The notes under the pieces: model-generated
Database searches by the model: none
Told to the model about the DNA's origin: nothing
The model's input: only the letters and a program-made list of their open reading frames with translations
NCBI GenBank assembly: GCA_002742765.1
Contig: DLUF01000045.1
Location: 1 to 64,000, forward strand
From: Sulfurospirillum sp. UBA12182
GTDB lineage: Bacteria > Campylobacterota > Campylobacteria > Campylobacterales > Sulfurospirillaceae
Direction: 5' to 3'
Length of the DNA stretch: 64,000 bases
Made by a program: the position numbers and the translations under genes
Shown here: positions 9,654 to 20,569 of the stretch, in pieces
Layout of the letters: the number at the start of each line of letters is the position of its first letter
Position numbering within the stretch: position 1 is the first letter of the stretch

Positions 9654-10445
9654 TTACTCTTCTAATCCAAATCTATCTTTGTATTCGTTGATTTTTTTTC
9701 TCAGGGTATTTCGATTGAGTCCAAACCTCTCACTCATAGCAAGTTGTGAATGAAATTTCTTAAATCCACTCCTAATCAAAGGGACATCAAAGAGGTGTAG
9801 CTGATCACGATAATCATTTCTTCCACCTATCTTCTTAGATAAAAACTCTTCCATAACAAGCATTACATCTTCTTCACTAAACGAATCTATAAGATACTTT
9901 AAGTAAACTGATTTTCTAAGTGAGTAGCAGTTTTCGCTTATATCAAACTTGAAATCGTCTAAAGAAATATCTTTGTATTTATCTTCACCAAACACATGGG
10001 ATACCTCTTCAAAAAATTTTTTAGCAAGAGGCTTAATATCCTCTTCTCTTTCTCTAAGAGGAGGAATAGTAATCTTTAAGCTAAAAAAATCATCCATAAT
10101 CTTTTCATTAAGAGATTTTGTAGAAGTAGCGATTATTCTTGTTTTATAGACTTCAATCGCTGATTTAACTTTTTGAAAATTACTGATTTGGTTGAAATTT
10201 TTGATGATGACATTATCTTTTGTACTTATATAACCTAAAATCTCTTGTAAGTCATTGCCTTCGACAACTTGAGCATCAGGAAGGATGTATCTGCATAACT
10301 CCTCTTTTCCAACACCATTTTCACCAAGGATTATGGCATTAATGTTAAGACTTTTAAGAAGATTTGCTGATTTAAGAGCCTCTATCGAGGCTCTTGATTT
10401 TGCGATATACTTAATGTGTTCCACAGCATCCACTGCCATTTTCAT
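9654..10445 (-). CDS. NtrC/Fis-type regulator with reduced AAA+ domain
   Basis: Putative DNA-binding regulator, 263 residues from the chosen start. It has a Walker A-like GENGVGKE (residues 41-48), a shortened AAA+ segment ending in IPPLREREEDIKPLA as in sigma-54 activators, and a C-terminal Fis-type helix-turn-helix (SERFGLNRNTLRKKI). The GAFTGA loop that contacts sigma-54 is not present, and the Walker B region is unlike the usual GGTLFLDEI, so it probably cannot activate sigma-54 promoters. The open frame extends to 10553, but those codons lie in the slyD coding region out of frame. The ATG at 10445, with GGAG 9 bases upstream, is preferred; it overlaps the slyD end by 35 bases. Confidence 0.75.
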   Translation of the reverse strand: MKMAVDAVEHIKYIAKSRASIEALKSANLLKSLNINAIILGENGVGKEELCRYILPDAQVVEGNDLQEILGYISTKDNVIIKNFNQISNFQKVKSAIEVYKTRIIATSTKSLNEKIMDDFFSLKITIPPLREREEDIKPLAKKFFEEVSHVFGEDKYKDISLDDFKFDISENCYSLRKSVYLKYLIDSFSEEDVMLVMEEFLSKKIGGRNDYRDQLHLFDVPLIRSGFKKFHSQLAMSERFGLNRNTLRKKINEYKDRFGLEE

Positions 10446-11004
10446 GGTGGTGTTCTCCACCACAACACTCATGTGAACTATCATTTGTTGTGTGGCAACT
10501 GCCACCTGAATCACATCCACAACCACCAGCATATGGGTTGCCGACATATCCATTTATAAGTTCGTCTGCTGTTGCATCACGAACTTCTGTTACGCTAATA
10601 GCAAACAATAAATCTTTTCCAGCTAAAGGATGATTAAAATCTACTTCAACGCTTTCATCGTTAAAACTTTTAACAACAACTTGAACAGTACCACCATCTT
10701 CACCTTGACCATAAAGTGTCATACCTTCACTTAGTTCTAAACCAGCAAATTGTTCTTTTGGTAGTGACTGTACTGCTGCGGCATCATACTCACCATAAGC
10801 ATCTTTAGCAGCTACTCTAATTTCAGCATTATCACCAGAGTTTAAATTTTTAATCTCATTTTCTAATCCTGGAATTATCTGACCTTTTCCAACAATGAAT
10901 GATAATGGTGCTGAATTGATATTAGAATCAATAACATCCCCACTATCAACGTCTTTCAATTCATAACTAATTGAAACGACTTGATTGTCATTAATCGCCA
11001 TCAT
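10411..11004 (-). CDS. slyD: FKBP-type peptidyl-prolyl isomerase SlyD
   Basis: Cytoplasmic prolyl isomerase and chaperone with a metal-binding tail; SlyD delivers nickel to hydrogenase in other bacteria. The FKBP core is interrupted by the IF chaperone insert (about residues 70-120). The last about 45 residues are rich in Cys, His and Gly (GGCGCDSGGSCH, ECCGGEHHHENG), matching the tail of the family. The ATG pair at the start follows GAAGGAG. The upstream region has a TATAAT box and a perfect palindrome that contains part of the Shine-Dalgarno. Confidence 0.93.
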   Translation of the reverse strand: MMAINDNQVVSISYELKDVDSGDVIDSNINSAPLSFIVGKGQIIPGLENEIKNLNSGDNAEIRVAAKDAYGEYDAAAVQSLPKEQFAGLELSEGMTLYGQGEDGGTVQVVVKSFNDESVEVDFNHPLAGKDLLFAISVTEVRDATADELINGYVGNPYAGGCGCDSGGSCHTTNDSSHECCGGEHHHENGSGCCGTH

Positions 11005-11009
11005 ATCTC

Positions 11010-11034
11010 CTTCATTAATGAAGCCTAGATTATA
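11010..11034 (-). promoter_or_regulatory. slyD promoter with palindrome over the ribosome-binding site
   Basis: On the minus strand TATAAT (11029-11034) is followed 5 bases later by the perfect 14-bp palindrome CTTCATTAATGAAG (11010-11023), whose last bases begin the GAAGGAG ribosome-binding site of slyD. It could be a hairpin that hides the site or an operator near the transcription start; no clear -35 is seen. Confidence 0.5.
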
Positions 11035-11067
11035 GCGTAAATATGTTTTATACTCTCTTAGAGTGTT

Positions 11068-11958
11068 TTATTTTTGTAAAGAAAGAGCTTCTTTACTTTG
11101 AGGATAACCATTTTTCAAAGCTTCAAAAAACTTTTTTGCTTCTTCTGGTTTGTTTAATTTACTAAAAGATATCCCTGTATGATAAAGAAGTTGAGGCATA
11201 TAAGAGGCTTTATCATATAAAGAAATACTTTGTTTATAATGAGCAATAGCTTGTGTATAAGATTTTTGAGCATAATAAATCTCAGCTAAGTAAAAATTAC
11301 TACGAGCTGGCTTATAATTTTTATCAATCAACTCTTTGAATTTTGCTTTCGCATTCTCATAAGATTTTTGTTCAAAATCTTTCACAGCACTCTCTAAAAG
11401 TTCTGCACCACTCATATTTGCAAAATCAGAACTTTTTTGATTTGTCTGTGTAGCTTGTTTTTCTAAAGAGGCTATCTTTTCTTCAAGAGTTGCTAACTCT
11501 TTTTTAGAGACATAATTGTTGTTGATAGAATCTATAAGAGAACTCATCTCAGAGAGAACTATTTTGATATTCTCTTGATTCTTTTCTTGTAGTGTTCTAC
11601 TCTCTTCTACATAAGATTTTAAAGTTTGTATCTCCTCTTGGATACTTGCGTTGTTCTCATCTACTTTTGTATCTAACTCTAAAATTTTTGCATCAATTTT
11701 AGCGATTTTAGCTCCTATGGCTTCAGTAACAGAACGAAGTCCTTCGTAATTTTCGTTGATTTGAGATAGTTGTACACTTACACCACCAACTTTTTTCTCC
11801 AGAGTTTTAACTTCTTGTTTATTCTTTAAGATATGCTTTTCACTAGAAGTTAGTCCATATGGTGTGGGACTATCTAAATCTCCAGCACTATAAGCAGAAG
11901 GTTCATTTGCTGCTAGCAGTACAAAAGGTACTGCTAGCAATAAAATATTTTTTTTCAT
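11068..11958 (-). CDS. ybgF: Tol-Pal accessory protein YbgF/CpoB (coiled coil plus TPR)
   Basis: Periplasmic partner of the Tol-Pal system that coordinates envelope constriction. A signal peptide (KKNILLLAVPFVLLAANEP) is followed by a long coiled coil (about residues 40-170) and C-terminal tetratricopeptide repeats (about 185-296, with SNFYLAEIYYAQKSYTQA and LLYHTGISFSKLNKPEEA). It follows pal by 15 bases in the tolQ-R-A-B-pal-ybgF order and is 63 bases before slyD. Confidence 0.9.
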   Translation of the reverse strand: MKKNILLLAVPFVLLAANEPSAYSAGDLDSPTPYGLTSSEKHILKNKQEVKTLEKKVGGVSVQLSQINENYEGLRSVTEAIGAKIAKIDAKILELDTKVDENNASIQEEIQTLKSYVEESRTLQEKNQENIKIVLSEMSSLIDSINNNYVSKKELATLEEKIASLEKQATQTNQKSSDFANMSGAELLESAVKDFEQKSYENAKAKFKELIDKNYKPARSNFYLAEIYYAQKSYTQAIAHYKQSISLYDKASYMPQLLYHTGISFSKLNKPEEAKKFFEALKNGYPQSKEALSLQK

Positions 11959-11973
11959 TATTTGAAGTTTAAT

Positions 11974-12522
11974 TTACGGTAGAAGTTTAAAATCAGCTCT
12001 TCTGTTTTTATCCCAGCACTCTTTAGTTTTTTCACTACAAACTGGGTTACTCTCGCCATAGCTTACTAGCATAACTCTTTCAGCGCTAACACCAAGTGTT
12101 ACAAGAGAGTCTTTAACACTTTTTGCTCTTTTAAGTCCTAATGCATAATTGTACTCATCAGTACCCCATTCATCACAATTTCCTTCCACTTTGATAGAAA
12201 GGTCTTTTGCTTCAGTGGTATTAAAAAGTGCTGCATTTGCATCAATTTTTGCTTGCATATCAGGACGGATATTGTACTTATCAAAATCAAAATAAATTAC
12301 ACTTGACTTTTCTTCTAATCCAGCGATTTTCTTTGCGACTGCACTTTGAACATCACCTGAATCCATATTGTTAGCATCCATGCCTGAAATATCAGCAGCT
12401 TTTTTATCAGCGGTACTTACTTGCTGTTGCTGTTGTTGCATGTCAACTTCAGGATTTTTTTGACTACATCCACTTAATATTAGCATTGCAACTGCTAAAC
12501 CTGTTAAAGCGATTTTATTCAT
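11974..12522 (-). CDS. pal: Peptidoglycan-associated lipoprotein Pal
   Basis: Outer-membrane lipoprotein that binds peptidoglycan and is pulled by TolA/TolB during division. The lipobox LSGC places the acylated cysteine at residue 19. An OmpA-like domain fills the C-terminal half, with IYFDFDKYNIRP, NCDEWGTDEYNYALGLKRA and YGESNPVC; two Cys near the end (CSEKTKEC) may form a disulfide. A run of glutamines follows the lipid anchor. It lies 65 bases after tolB. Confidence 0.95.
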   Translation of the reverse strand: MNKIALTGLAVAMLILSGCSQKNPEVDMQQQQQQVSTADKKAADISGMDANNMDSGDVQSAVAKKIAGLEEKSSVIYFDFDKYNIRPDMQAKIDANAALFNTTEAKDLSIKVEGNCDEWGTDEYNYALGLKRAKSVKDSLVTLGVSAERVMLVSYGESNPVCSEKTKECWDKNRRADFKLLP

Positions 12523-12587
12523 TCTTGACCCCTTTTTTTTACTGGTTTGTCGTTAGTTTAACATCTTTTTCTTAAATTTACTACTAA

Positions 12588-13859
12588 TTACCAATCAATA
12601 GATTGAATTTTTCCCACTTTTAATGGAAAATGATAGCTTTTGTTTGCATTCAATCTAATTATTCCTAAAGCACTCTGATTTTCAAACTCTTTTATAAATA
12701 AAATTGTCTCTTTATCATTAGCAAATCTAGGATAGAGATTTTTGCCTGTTGCTGTTAATTGTCTTATATAATCAGTTTGTGTAGAGATCAAATAAAGATT
12801 AAATGTTTTTGAACCAAATTCACTATCCCCTTCTCTACTTGAATAAACTATATAGTTATCTAATGCTGAACAAGAGTTATTATTTCTTCCATGATAAACC
12901 ATTTGCTCTACACTACTAGAGCCTATATTTTGGGCGAAGATATTTGGGTACCCTAATCTATCCGAAACAAAGACTATCCTTTTATCGCCATCTATAAAGT
13001 TTCCATTTACATCAATCCCACTATATTGCGTTATTTTTTCTAATGTTTTTGTTTGTAAGTTATATACAAAGATATCTGCTTGATCTTTTGGAGCCATTGT
13101 TAAAAGAAGTTTTGTGCCATCTGCTGAAACATCAGAACATACTAGCATCCCTTTTGCAGATATGATTTTTTCTCTTTTCCCTGTATTTACATGTACTCTA
13201 TAAAGTGTTGGCTCTGCATTGTTATACGAAGTATAATAAAAGATATTTTGTTCTTTATTTGCCCATTTCGGAAAAACATTTAAACCACCTTTTACTACTG
13301 TTTTTTGAAAGCTAAGAGTATAATCTGAGATAACTATCTCACTTTGTTTACTTGATGTGTATTTGGAAAAAATAACAAACTGCTCCATCCACTTTATGCT
13401 AGGAGCTCCTATCTCATTGTTTACATCAACTGCTATTTTATGCGCTAAAAATGGATATCTATTTTGTACAGAAATTTTATAGTTTTTTTCGAAACTTGCT
13501 TGTCCATCTTTTGTATTAATAAGCTTAACTTTAGCTAAAATTGAACCATCATATTCAAATGAAAGTTGATATCTCAAAATCAAATCACTTTTAAAATCAT
13601 TCATAAAATTTTCTTGCAAATTACCTTCGTAGCTGCTTTGCAAATAATCATCAACAACTTCAAAGTGAGCACTCACTCGCAGGTCTCCTGCTAAAATCTT
13701 ATGAAATTTCACCCTAAAATTTTGCTCTACATTACTCATTGATGCATCTTGGAAGATAATACGAGGTAGTCTATCCATTTTTTTGACTATTTCAACAGTT
13801 GCATCATAGGCAAAAAGTGTACATGTAAGTGTTAAGATAGTCATTAGTTTTTTAAACAT
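12588..13859 (-). CDS. tolB: Tol-Pal translocation protein TolB
   Basis: Periplasmic beta-propeller protein that binds Pal. It has a signal peptide at residues 1-17 (MTILTLTCTLFA), an N-terminal alpha/beta domain, and WD40-like PD repeats (VFPKWANKEQNIFY, LVCSDVSADGTKLLL, DKRIVFVSDRLGYPNIF, LYPRFANDKETILF). At 423 residues it is normal length. It carries two TACATGTA palindromes (13188, 13820), the second within the signal peptide coding region. Its start follows the tolA stop by 12 bases. Confidence 0.94.
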   Translation of the reverse strand: MFKKLMTILTLTCTLFAYDATVEIVKKMDRLPRIIFQDASMSNVEQNFRVKFHKILAGDLRVSAHFEVVDDYLQSSYEGNLQENFMNDFKSDLILRYQLSFEYDGSILAKVKLINTKDGQASFEKNYKISVQNRYPFLAHKIAVDVNNEIGAPSIKWMEQFVIFSKYTSSKQSEIVISDYTLSFQKTVVKGGLNVFPKWANKEQNIFYYTSYNNAEPTLYRVHVNTGKREKIISAKGMLVCSDVSADGTKLLLTMAPKDQADIFVYNLQTKTLEKITQYSGIDVNGNFIDGDKRIVFVSDRLGYPNIFAQNIGSSSVEQMVYHGRNNNSCSALDNYIVYSSREGDSEFGSKTFNLYLISTQTDYIRQLTATGKNLYPRFANDKETILFIKEFENQSALGIIRLNANKSYHFPLKVGKIQSIDW

Positions 13860-13871
13860 ATTTATTTTCCT

Positions 13872-14633
13872 TTATTCTAATATATCTTTAAATACGACTT
13901 TCATGTGAAAAATTTCGCCATCTTCAAAAGGTGGAAATTCGATATCTTTCATCTGTTCTAAAAAGTCTCGTAGTTTTGAATTAAAGTTATCATTATATGA
14001 CAAAGTTTCTATTGTATAACTAAAATTTCCAAATTTATTTATCCCTATTATAACTTCTGCACTATTTCCAGAAACAGTATCTACTGTTTCTTGCCAGTGC
14101 GTATCTAGTATATCTGCAATTTTGCCTTTAAATTCATCATAAACTCCATCTTTTTGTGTAATGATTAGATTTTCTTGTTTTTCAAATTTTAAAGATTGAG
14201 CTATTTTAGAAGCTTTTTTTACTTCGGTAACTTCTTGATACTCTTTTTTTTCAATTTTCTTTCTAATCTTTTTTTCTTGTTTTTGTTGTTCTTCTGGTAA
14301 ATCTTTCAAATCTATGTTCTCAAAAAGATTTTTAAAATCTGGTTGGGGTTTATTTGCAACAGTTCTTATAGTTTTTTTCTCTTCTTTTGGAATCTCTTGT
14401 TTTGCAACACTTTCTACTTTTTTCACTATCTTCTTTTTTTGTGGTTCACTTTTTTGCCTCTCAACCAATGTAACATTTAGGAGATTTTTTTTGCTTGCTG
14501 TAAATTTTTCAACCTTGAAAGTACTCTCTTTGAGCATCAAAATAGCTACAAAAAGAACAAAAAGATATAGTAAAAAAGAGAGTGTCCAACCTACATAAGT
14601 TGATGATGTATCACTAGGCATTTTTTCATCCAT
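13872..14633 (-). CDS. tolA: TolA/TonB-family energy-transducing protein
   Basis: Inner-membrane protein that transmits proton-motive force from TolQR to the outer membrane. There is one N-terminal transmembrane segment (about residues 14-35), then a Lys/Glu-rich spacer, and a TonB/TolA C-terminal domain (about 165-253, including DTHWQETVDTVSG and VIIGINKFGNFSYTIE). Gene order between tolR and tolB favours TolA over TonB, although the C-terminal domain resembles both. It overlaps tolR by 8 bases. Confidence 0.85.
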   Translation of the reverse strand: MDEKMPSDTSSTYVGWTLSFLLYLFVLFVAILMLKESTFKVEKFTASKKNLLNVTLVERQKSEPQKKKIVKKVESVAKQEIPKEEKKTIRTVANKPQPDFKNLFENIDLKDLPEEQQKQEKKIRKKIEKKEYQEVTEVKKASKIAQSLKFEKQENLIITQKDGVYDEFKGKIADILDTHWQETVDTVSGNSAEVIIGINKFGNFSYTIETLSYNDNFNSKLRDFLEQMKDIEFPPFEDGEIFHMKVVFKDILE

Positions 14634-15018
14634 TTGTCTCTAGTGAAACATTGATAAATCCTGCTTCTTTGACACTTTTTAAAACAAACATAACATCTTT
14701 ATAGCTTAAAACTTCATCAGCTTTTATATAAACGATAGTCTTATCTGTTGAAAATTTTTGTGCATACATGATGAAGTTATCAGGAAATTCATTGATAGAG
14801 AATTTGTCTTGCTTGATATAGACATCTCTATCTTTTGTAATTCTAATTTCAATTTCAGGTATTTTTTGAATTACTTTAGTTTTTGTTCCATCTGGAAGTG
14901 TAATTTTTTCCTCATAGATAAGAGCTGGTGTAGTAACCATCAAGATAGCTAATAAAACCAGCATGATATCAACAAGTGGTGTTATGTTAAGATCAGGTGA
15001 TTCATCCCAATCATACAT
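14626..15018 (-). CDS. tolR: ExbD/TolR biopolymer transport protein
   Basis: Single-pass inner-membrane protein of the TolQR proton-driven motor. The N-terminus has DLNITPLVDIMLVLLAILMV, carrying the conserved transmembrane Asp of ExbD/TolR. The C-terminal half is a small periplasmic domain. At 130 residues it is typical, and it overlaps tolQ and tolA by 8 bases each, indicating translational coupling. Confidence 0.93.
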   Translation of the reverse strand: MYDWDESPDLNITPLVDIMLVLLAILMVTTPALIYEEKITLPDGTKTKVIQKIPEIEIRITKDRDVYIKQDKFSINEFPDNFIMYAQKFSTDKTIVYIKADEVLSYKDVMFVLKSVKEAGFINVSLETNG

Positions 15019-15607
15019 CTTTTATATCTTCTTTATTTTTTTCTCTAAAAGAGAGTATAAAATCAACCTCTCTTTGGATATAAACCATCACTTCATAGGC
15101 TTTTCTTTTTAGAATCAAATGTCCACTATAAGCAGGAATTGCAACAAAAATTCCAGCCGCAGTTGCTACTAAAGCTTCACTAATTGCAGGAGCAATGATA
15201 CCTAAAGATGCACTTGAACTTTGTCCTAATCCACTAAAAGTCTCTAATATAGAAACGACTGTTCCAAATAAGCCTATAAATGGAGATGTGGAAGCTATCA
15301 TCGAAAGCATCCACAACCCGCTAGTAGCATTTTTTTCTGCTACACTTTTGCAAACTTGAAGTAAATTTTCATTGCTAGAGTGGTTAGAGCACTTTTTTAA
15401 AATGGAATCATCTCTAACAGTTTTTGCACCCATAAGCATAGCTTCAAGCGAGCTTTTTTCTTTTGCTTCCCACGAATTAAGAAACATGTATCTACTAAAA
15501 AGTACTCCAAATGTCATAATAAAATAGATAGAAAGCCATGCTAGTACTATAAATGTAATTAAACTACTTCTACTAAGATAGTTTAAAATTAAGTCGATAC
15601 CGTCCAT
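15011..15607 (-). CDS. tolQ: ExbB/TolQ proton channel protein
   Basis: Multi-pass membrane subunit of the TolQR motor. Three hydrophobic segments are visible: about residues 13-36, LWMLSMIASTSPFIGLFGTV and ALVATAAGIFVAIPAYSGH; the latter two are ExbB/TolQ signatures. At 198 residues it is slightly shorter than E. coli TolQ. The gene follows atpC by only 7 bases, so the Tol genes can be transcribed with the ATP synthase operon. Confidence 0.93.
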   Translation of the reverse strand: MDGIDLILNYLSRSSLITFIVLAWLSIYFIMTFGVLFSRYMFLNSWEAKEKSSLEAMLMGAKTVRDDSILKKCSNHSSNENLLQVCKSVAEKNATSGLWMLSMIASTSPFIGLFGTVVSILETFSGLGQSSSASLGIIAPAISEALVATAAGIFVAIPAYSGHLILKRKAYEVMVYIQREVDFILSFREKNKEDIKDV

Positions 15608-15614
15608 CTATTAC

Positions 15615-16007
15615 CTAAAAACGACTTTTTGCTATAGATTCAATCTTTGCTGTTGCTGCAGCAATTGCAAAATCAGAATCACTCATACTCTCTAAAAGTT
15701 TTCTAGCATTTTCCAATGAATTAGCTATTTGACTCTCACTATCTCCTGCGATTGAAACAGCGCCATCAGCTAAAACAGTTACTGAGTTTTCATCCACTTT
15801 AGCATGACCCCAGTTAATTGCTACTACTTCGTGATTTCCATTTTTTAATTCTATATCAATTACACCAGCTTGCAACAATGAAACAAGTGAAGCGTGTCCT
15901 GGGTATACACCAAATTCGCCTTCACTTCCTGGAAGTGTTACATCTTTTACATCATCACTAAAGATTTGTCCTTCAGGTGTAACAATTTCTAATCTCAAAG
16001 TTTCCAT
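15615..16007 (-). CDS. atpC: F1Fo ATP synthase epsilon subunit
   Basis: Central-stalk subunit that couples rotation and inhibits wasteful hydrolysis. The beta-sandwich begins LEIVTPEGQIF and contains LPGSEGEFGVYPGHA, and a helical C-terminal hairpin follows. It is last of the atp genes, 82 bases after atpD, and is followed by tolQ. Confidence 0.96.
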   Translation of the reverse strand: METLRLEIVTPEGQIFSDDVKDVTLPGSEGEFGVYPGHASLVSLLQAGVIDIELKNGNHEVVAINWGHAKVDENSVTVLADGAVSIAGDSESQIANSLENARKLLESMSDSDFAIAAATAKIESIAKSRF

Positions 16008-16089
16008 TTTTATTTGTCTCCTTTTATCGGATTCTCATCCAATAAAACTCTTGCGGAGTATCTCTCTCCGCATAGAATTTACTCTTATT

Positions 16090-17493
<1,404 letters not shown>

Positions 17494-17524
17494 TTATTCT
17501 CCTTTTTCTTTTTACAAAAACAAA

Positions 17525-18409
17525 TTATTTCATTGATTCAACACCACTGATAATCTCAATTAACTCAGTAGTGATCGCTTCTTGTCTAGCTTTATTATAA
17601 GCTAGTGTTAACATTGCCACACGCTCTGACGCATTATTTGTTGCGTTATCCATCGCCTGCATTCTGGCACTATGCTCAGCCGCCAATGAATCAATAAGTG
17701 CATAATACATATTGTATTCAAAATACTTTTTCATCAAAGAATCTAAAATCGTTTCATCTTCTTCTGGCTCTAAAGTCATAAGAGATTTTGATTCTGACTC
17801 AAAACCCGCTGGTTCTTCAACAGGAACGATATCATTGATTTTCAACTCTTGTGAAATCATGTTTTTGTATCCGTTATGAACCAAAATTACTTTATCAGTA
17901 GCTCCATTTGTAAAGTCTTCTATCGCTTCAGCGATAATTTCTTGGGCTTTTTCATAAGTAGGTGCTGAACTTACACCGACATATTCTGATTTTAATTCAA
18001 TGTCTTGAAATTTAAAGAAGTCAATTCCTTTTCTTCCTACACCTCTAAGACGAACTTTTACTTTTTTGCTCTTATACTCTTCCATAAGTCTTTTGACAGC
18101 TTTAATTGTTTGAACATTAAAGCCACCGCATAAACCTTTATCAGCAGTAACAAAAACAATATCTACTTTTTCAGGATTGTCAATTACATCAAAAAAGCGA
18201 CTTTCAATCCCACCAACTTTGTATTGGTTGATTTTATAAGCGATTTCAGATAAAACCTCATTGATTTTATCAGCATAGACTCTTGACTGTTTTGCAGCAG
18301 TCTCGGCACGCTTTAGTTTCGCAGTTGAAACTAATTTCATCGCTCTAGTCGTTTTTTGTGTATTTTCAACACTCTTGATTTTTCTTTTTATCTCTTTAAG
18401 GTTTGACAT
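17525..18409 (-). CDS. atpG: F1Fo ATP synthase gamma subunit
   Basis: Rotor shaft subunit. The N-terminus [20 protein letters not shown] and the C-terminal [22 protein letters not shown] match the paired helices of the family coiled coil, and DKGLCGGFN is the conserved central motif. Start is 9 bases after the atpA stop; 34 bases separate it from atpD. Confidence 0.97.
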   Translation of the reverse strand: MSNLKEIKRKIKSVENTQKTTRAMKLVSTAKLKRAETAAKQSRVYADKINEVLSEIAYKINQYKVGGIESRFFDVIDNPEKVDIVFVTADKGLCGGFNVQTIKAVKRLMEEYKSKKVKVRLRGVGRKGIDFFKFQDIELKSEYVGVSSAPTYEKAQEIIAEAIEDFTNGATDKVILVHNGYKNMISQELKINDIVPVEEPAGFESESKSLMTLEPEEDETILDSLMKKYFEYNMYYALIDSLAAEHSARMQAMDNATNNASERVAMLTLAYNKARQEAITTELIEIISGVESMK

Positions 18410-18418
18410 TGTCTCTCC

Positions 18419-19936
18419 TTACTTAACGGCAAACGTTGCTTTAAACTCATTTAATGCTTTTGTTAATAGATCTTCAATCTCTTTATCTAATACTTTTTTA
18501 CTTCTAACTTGTTCAAGTATTTCAGGATATTTCGCTTCTACAAATGGATATAATTCAGCTTCAAAACGAGTAACATCAGCAACTTCTATATCATCTAAGA
18601 AACCTCTTGTTCCTGCAAAAACCATAACAATCTGTTTTTCAACTGGAAGTGGAGAATATGGAGGTTGTTTTAAAACTTCTACCATTCTTTGTCCACGCTC
18701 AAGCTGTTTTCTACTTGATTCATCAAGGTCACTAGCAAACTGAGCAAACGCTTGTAGTTCACGATACTGTGCAAGGTCAAGTCTTAAGTTACCAGCAACT
18801 TGCTTTGTAGCTTTGATTTGAGCAGCACCACCAACACGGCTTACTGAAAGACCAACGTTAATAGCTGGACGAATACCTGAGTTAAATAGGTCTGATTCTA
18901 GGAATATCTGACCATCAGTAATAGAGATAACGTTTGTTGGGATATATGCTGAAACGTCTCCTGCTTGAGTTTCGATGATAGGAAGTGCTGTTAGTGAACC
19001 TGCACCTAATTCATCATTAACTTTTGCTGCTCTTTCAAGAAGTCTTGAGTGAAGATAGAAAACATCACCTGGATATGCTTCACGACCTGGAGGACGTCTA
19101 AGGATAAGTGACATTTCACGATAAGCAACCGCATGTTTAGATAAATCATCATATACGATTAATGCATGACGTGAATTATCTCTAAAATATTCACCCATAG
19201 AAACACCCGCGTATGGTGCTAAGTACTGAAGAGCTGGCGAATCAGAAGCACCTGCACTTACAACGATAGTATAATCCATCGCTCCGTGTTCTTCTAGCTT
19301 TTTTACAACTTGTGCAACTGTTGATTGTTTTTGACCAATCGCAACATAAATACAAACAACATCTTGACCTTTTTGATTGATAATCGTATCAACTGCAACT
19401 GTTGTTTTACCAGTTTGTCTATCACCAATGATAAGCTCTCTTTGTCCTCTACCGATTGGAACTAGTGCATCAATAGCTTTTAGTCCAGTTTGAAGTGGTT
19501 CGTGAACTGATTTTCTAGCCATGATACCATGTGCTTTTTCTTCAACGAATCTACTTTCAGTAGCTTCGATTGGTCCTTTTGAATCAATCGGATCACCAAG
19601 TGCATTTACAACACGACCGATAAGAGCATCACCAACAGGAACTCTTAAAAGACGACCTAATCTTTTTACAGAAGTGCCCTCTTTAATCTCTGTACTTTTA
19701 CCTAGAACAACAACACCTACGCTTGCTTCTTCTAAGTTTAGTGCCATACCTCTTTCACCATTTTCAAACTCAACCATTTCACCAGCCATAACATTGTTAA
19801 GACCATAAACATTTGCAATACCATCAGCTGCTGAAACTACTTTACCTGTCTCTTCTACATCTACATTGAGTTCGAAGTCTTCGATGCGCTCTTTAATGAT
19901 TGAACTGATCTCATCAGCTTTCATTTTTGCTCCCAC
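18419..19936 (-). CDS. atpA: F1Fo ATP synthase alpha subunit
   Basis: Non-catalytic nucleotide-binding F1 subunit. The P-loop GDRQTGKT and the following [20 protein letters not shown] are intact, as is the C-terminal [20 protein letters not shown]. The start given is GTG, with AAGGAG 6 bases upstream; an ATG four codons in (19924) has GGGAG 5 bases upstream and is a fair alternative. Spacing to atpH is 102 bases. Confidence 0.97.
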   Translation of the reverse strand: MGAKMKADEISSIIKERIEDFELNVDVEETGKVVSAADGIANVYGLNNVMAGEMVEFENGERGMALNLEEASVGVVVLGKSTEIKEGTSVKRLGRLLRVPVGDALIGRVVNALGDPIDSKGPIEATESRFVEEKAHGIMARKSVHEPLQTGLKAIDALVPIGRGQRELIIGDRQTGKTTVAVDTIINQKGQDVVCIYVAIGQKQSTVAQVVKKLEEHGAMDYTIVVSAGASDSPALQYLAPYAGVSMGEYFRDNSRHALIVYDDLSKHAVAYREMSLILRRPPGREAYPGDVFYLHSRLLERAAKVNDELGAGSLTALPIIETQAGDVSAYIPTNVISITDGQIFLESDLFNSGIRPAINVGLSVSRVGGAAQIKATKQVAGNLRLDLAQYRELQAFAQFASDLDESSRKQLERGQRMVEVLKQPPYSPLPVEKQIVMVFAGTRGFLDDIEVADVTRFEAELYPFVEAKYPEILEQVRSKKVLDKEIEDLLTKALNEFKATFAVK

Positions 19937-20038
19937 AAACTACTCCTTAACGTCTATTTTATTTTCATTTTATTTTCTATCTACTCAGATAAATCCAAAT
20001 AGATACTTTTTTGCTAAAACGTACGCTTTAGCCCTCTT

Positions 20039-20569
20039 TTAAATTGCTTTTAATATATGCTCTACCATCTGGGATTTAAGTCTATTTAGTGAAAAACTAA
20101 CTTCAACTCCTAAATCATCAAGCTCTATTTTAATACCAGGATAATTACTTACCACATTGTTTAGTTTAATTTTTGCATTAAACTTTTTACCAAAGTTCTC
20201 TTCTAATTTTGCAATTTGCTCTTTGCTAAGCTCAAAATTACTTATAATTTCACCTTCAAATACATTGTTTCTAAGTGATATTTGGTATTTTAATTCTTTG
20301 CTTATAGAAGGGATGATAGATAATCTATCATTTTTTGCTAGCAACTTAATGAAATTTGTTAACTTTACGTCAACTTTTTCGATTAATGAGAGAACAAATT
20401 CACATTTCTTTTCGCTAGTAACATCTGGAGAAAGAATAATGTTGTTAAATCTTGCTAACCTAAATGCAGATGTAAGTTGTGACAATGATTCACCGATAGA
20501 AAGCAACTCTTTTTCACTACAGCTTTTCACCAAAGCATTTACATATTTTTTTGCAATAGTTCCTTTCAT
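20039..20569 (-). CDS. atpH: F1Fo ATP synthase delta subunit
   Basis: Peripheral-stalk subunit joining F1 to the b subunits. The N-terminal helical domain begins TIAKKYVNALVKS and the C-terminal part has YPGIKIELDDLGVEVSFSLNRLK, as in the family. At 176 residues it is normal length. Its start overlaps the atpF stop by one base (TAATG), indicating coupling. Confidence 0.94.
   Translation of the reverse strand: MKGTIAKKYVNALVKSCSEKELLSIGESLSQLTSAFRLARFNNIILSPDVTSEKKCEFVLSLIEKVDVKLTNFIKLLAKNDRLSIIPSISKELKYQISLRNNVFEGEIISNFELSKEQIAKLEENFGKKFNAKIKLNNVVSNYPGIKIELDDLGVEVSFSLNRLKSQMVEHILKAI

Noticed and set aside
10446-10553. N-terminal extension of the NtrC-like regulator (36 extra codons)
   Set aside because: It lies out of frame over the slyD metal-binding tail, has repetitive Val/Met/His-rich content typical of a shifted frame, and a better-placed ATG with GGAG exists at 10445.
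13898-13915. TTTCATGTGAAA as a member of the TACATGTA repeat family
   Set aside because: It is a palindrome with two different bases per arm and occurs once by eye, so I did not count it; AACATGTA and TCATGTAA near-matches were excluded too.
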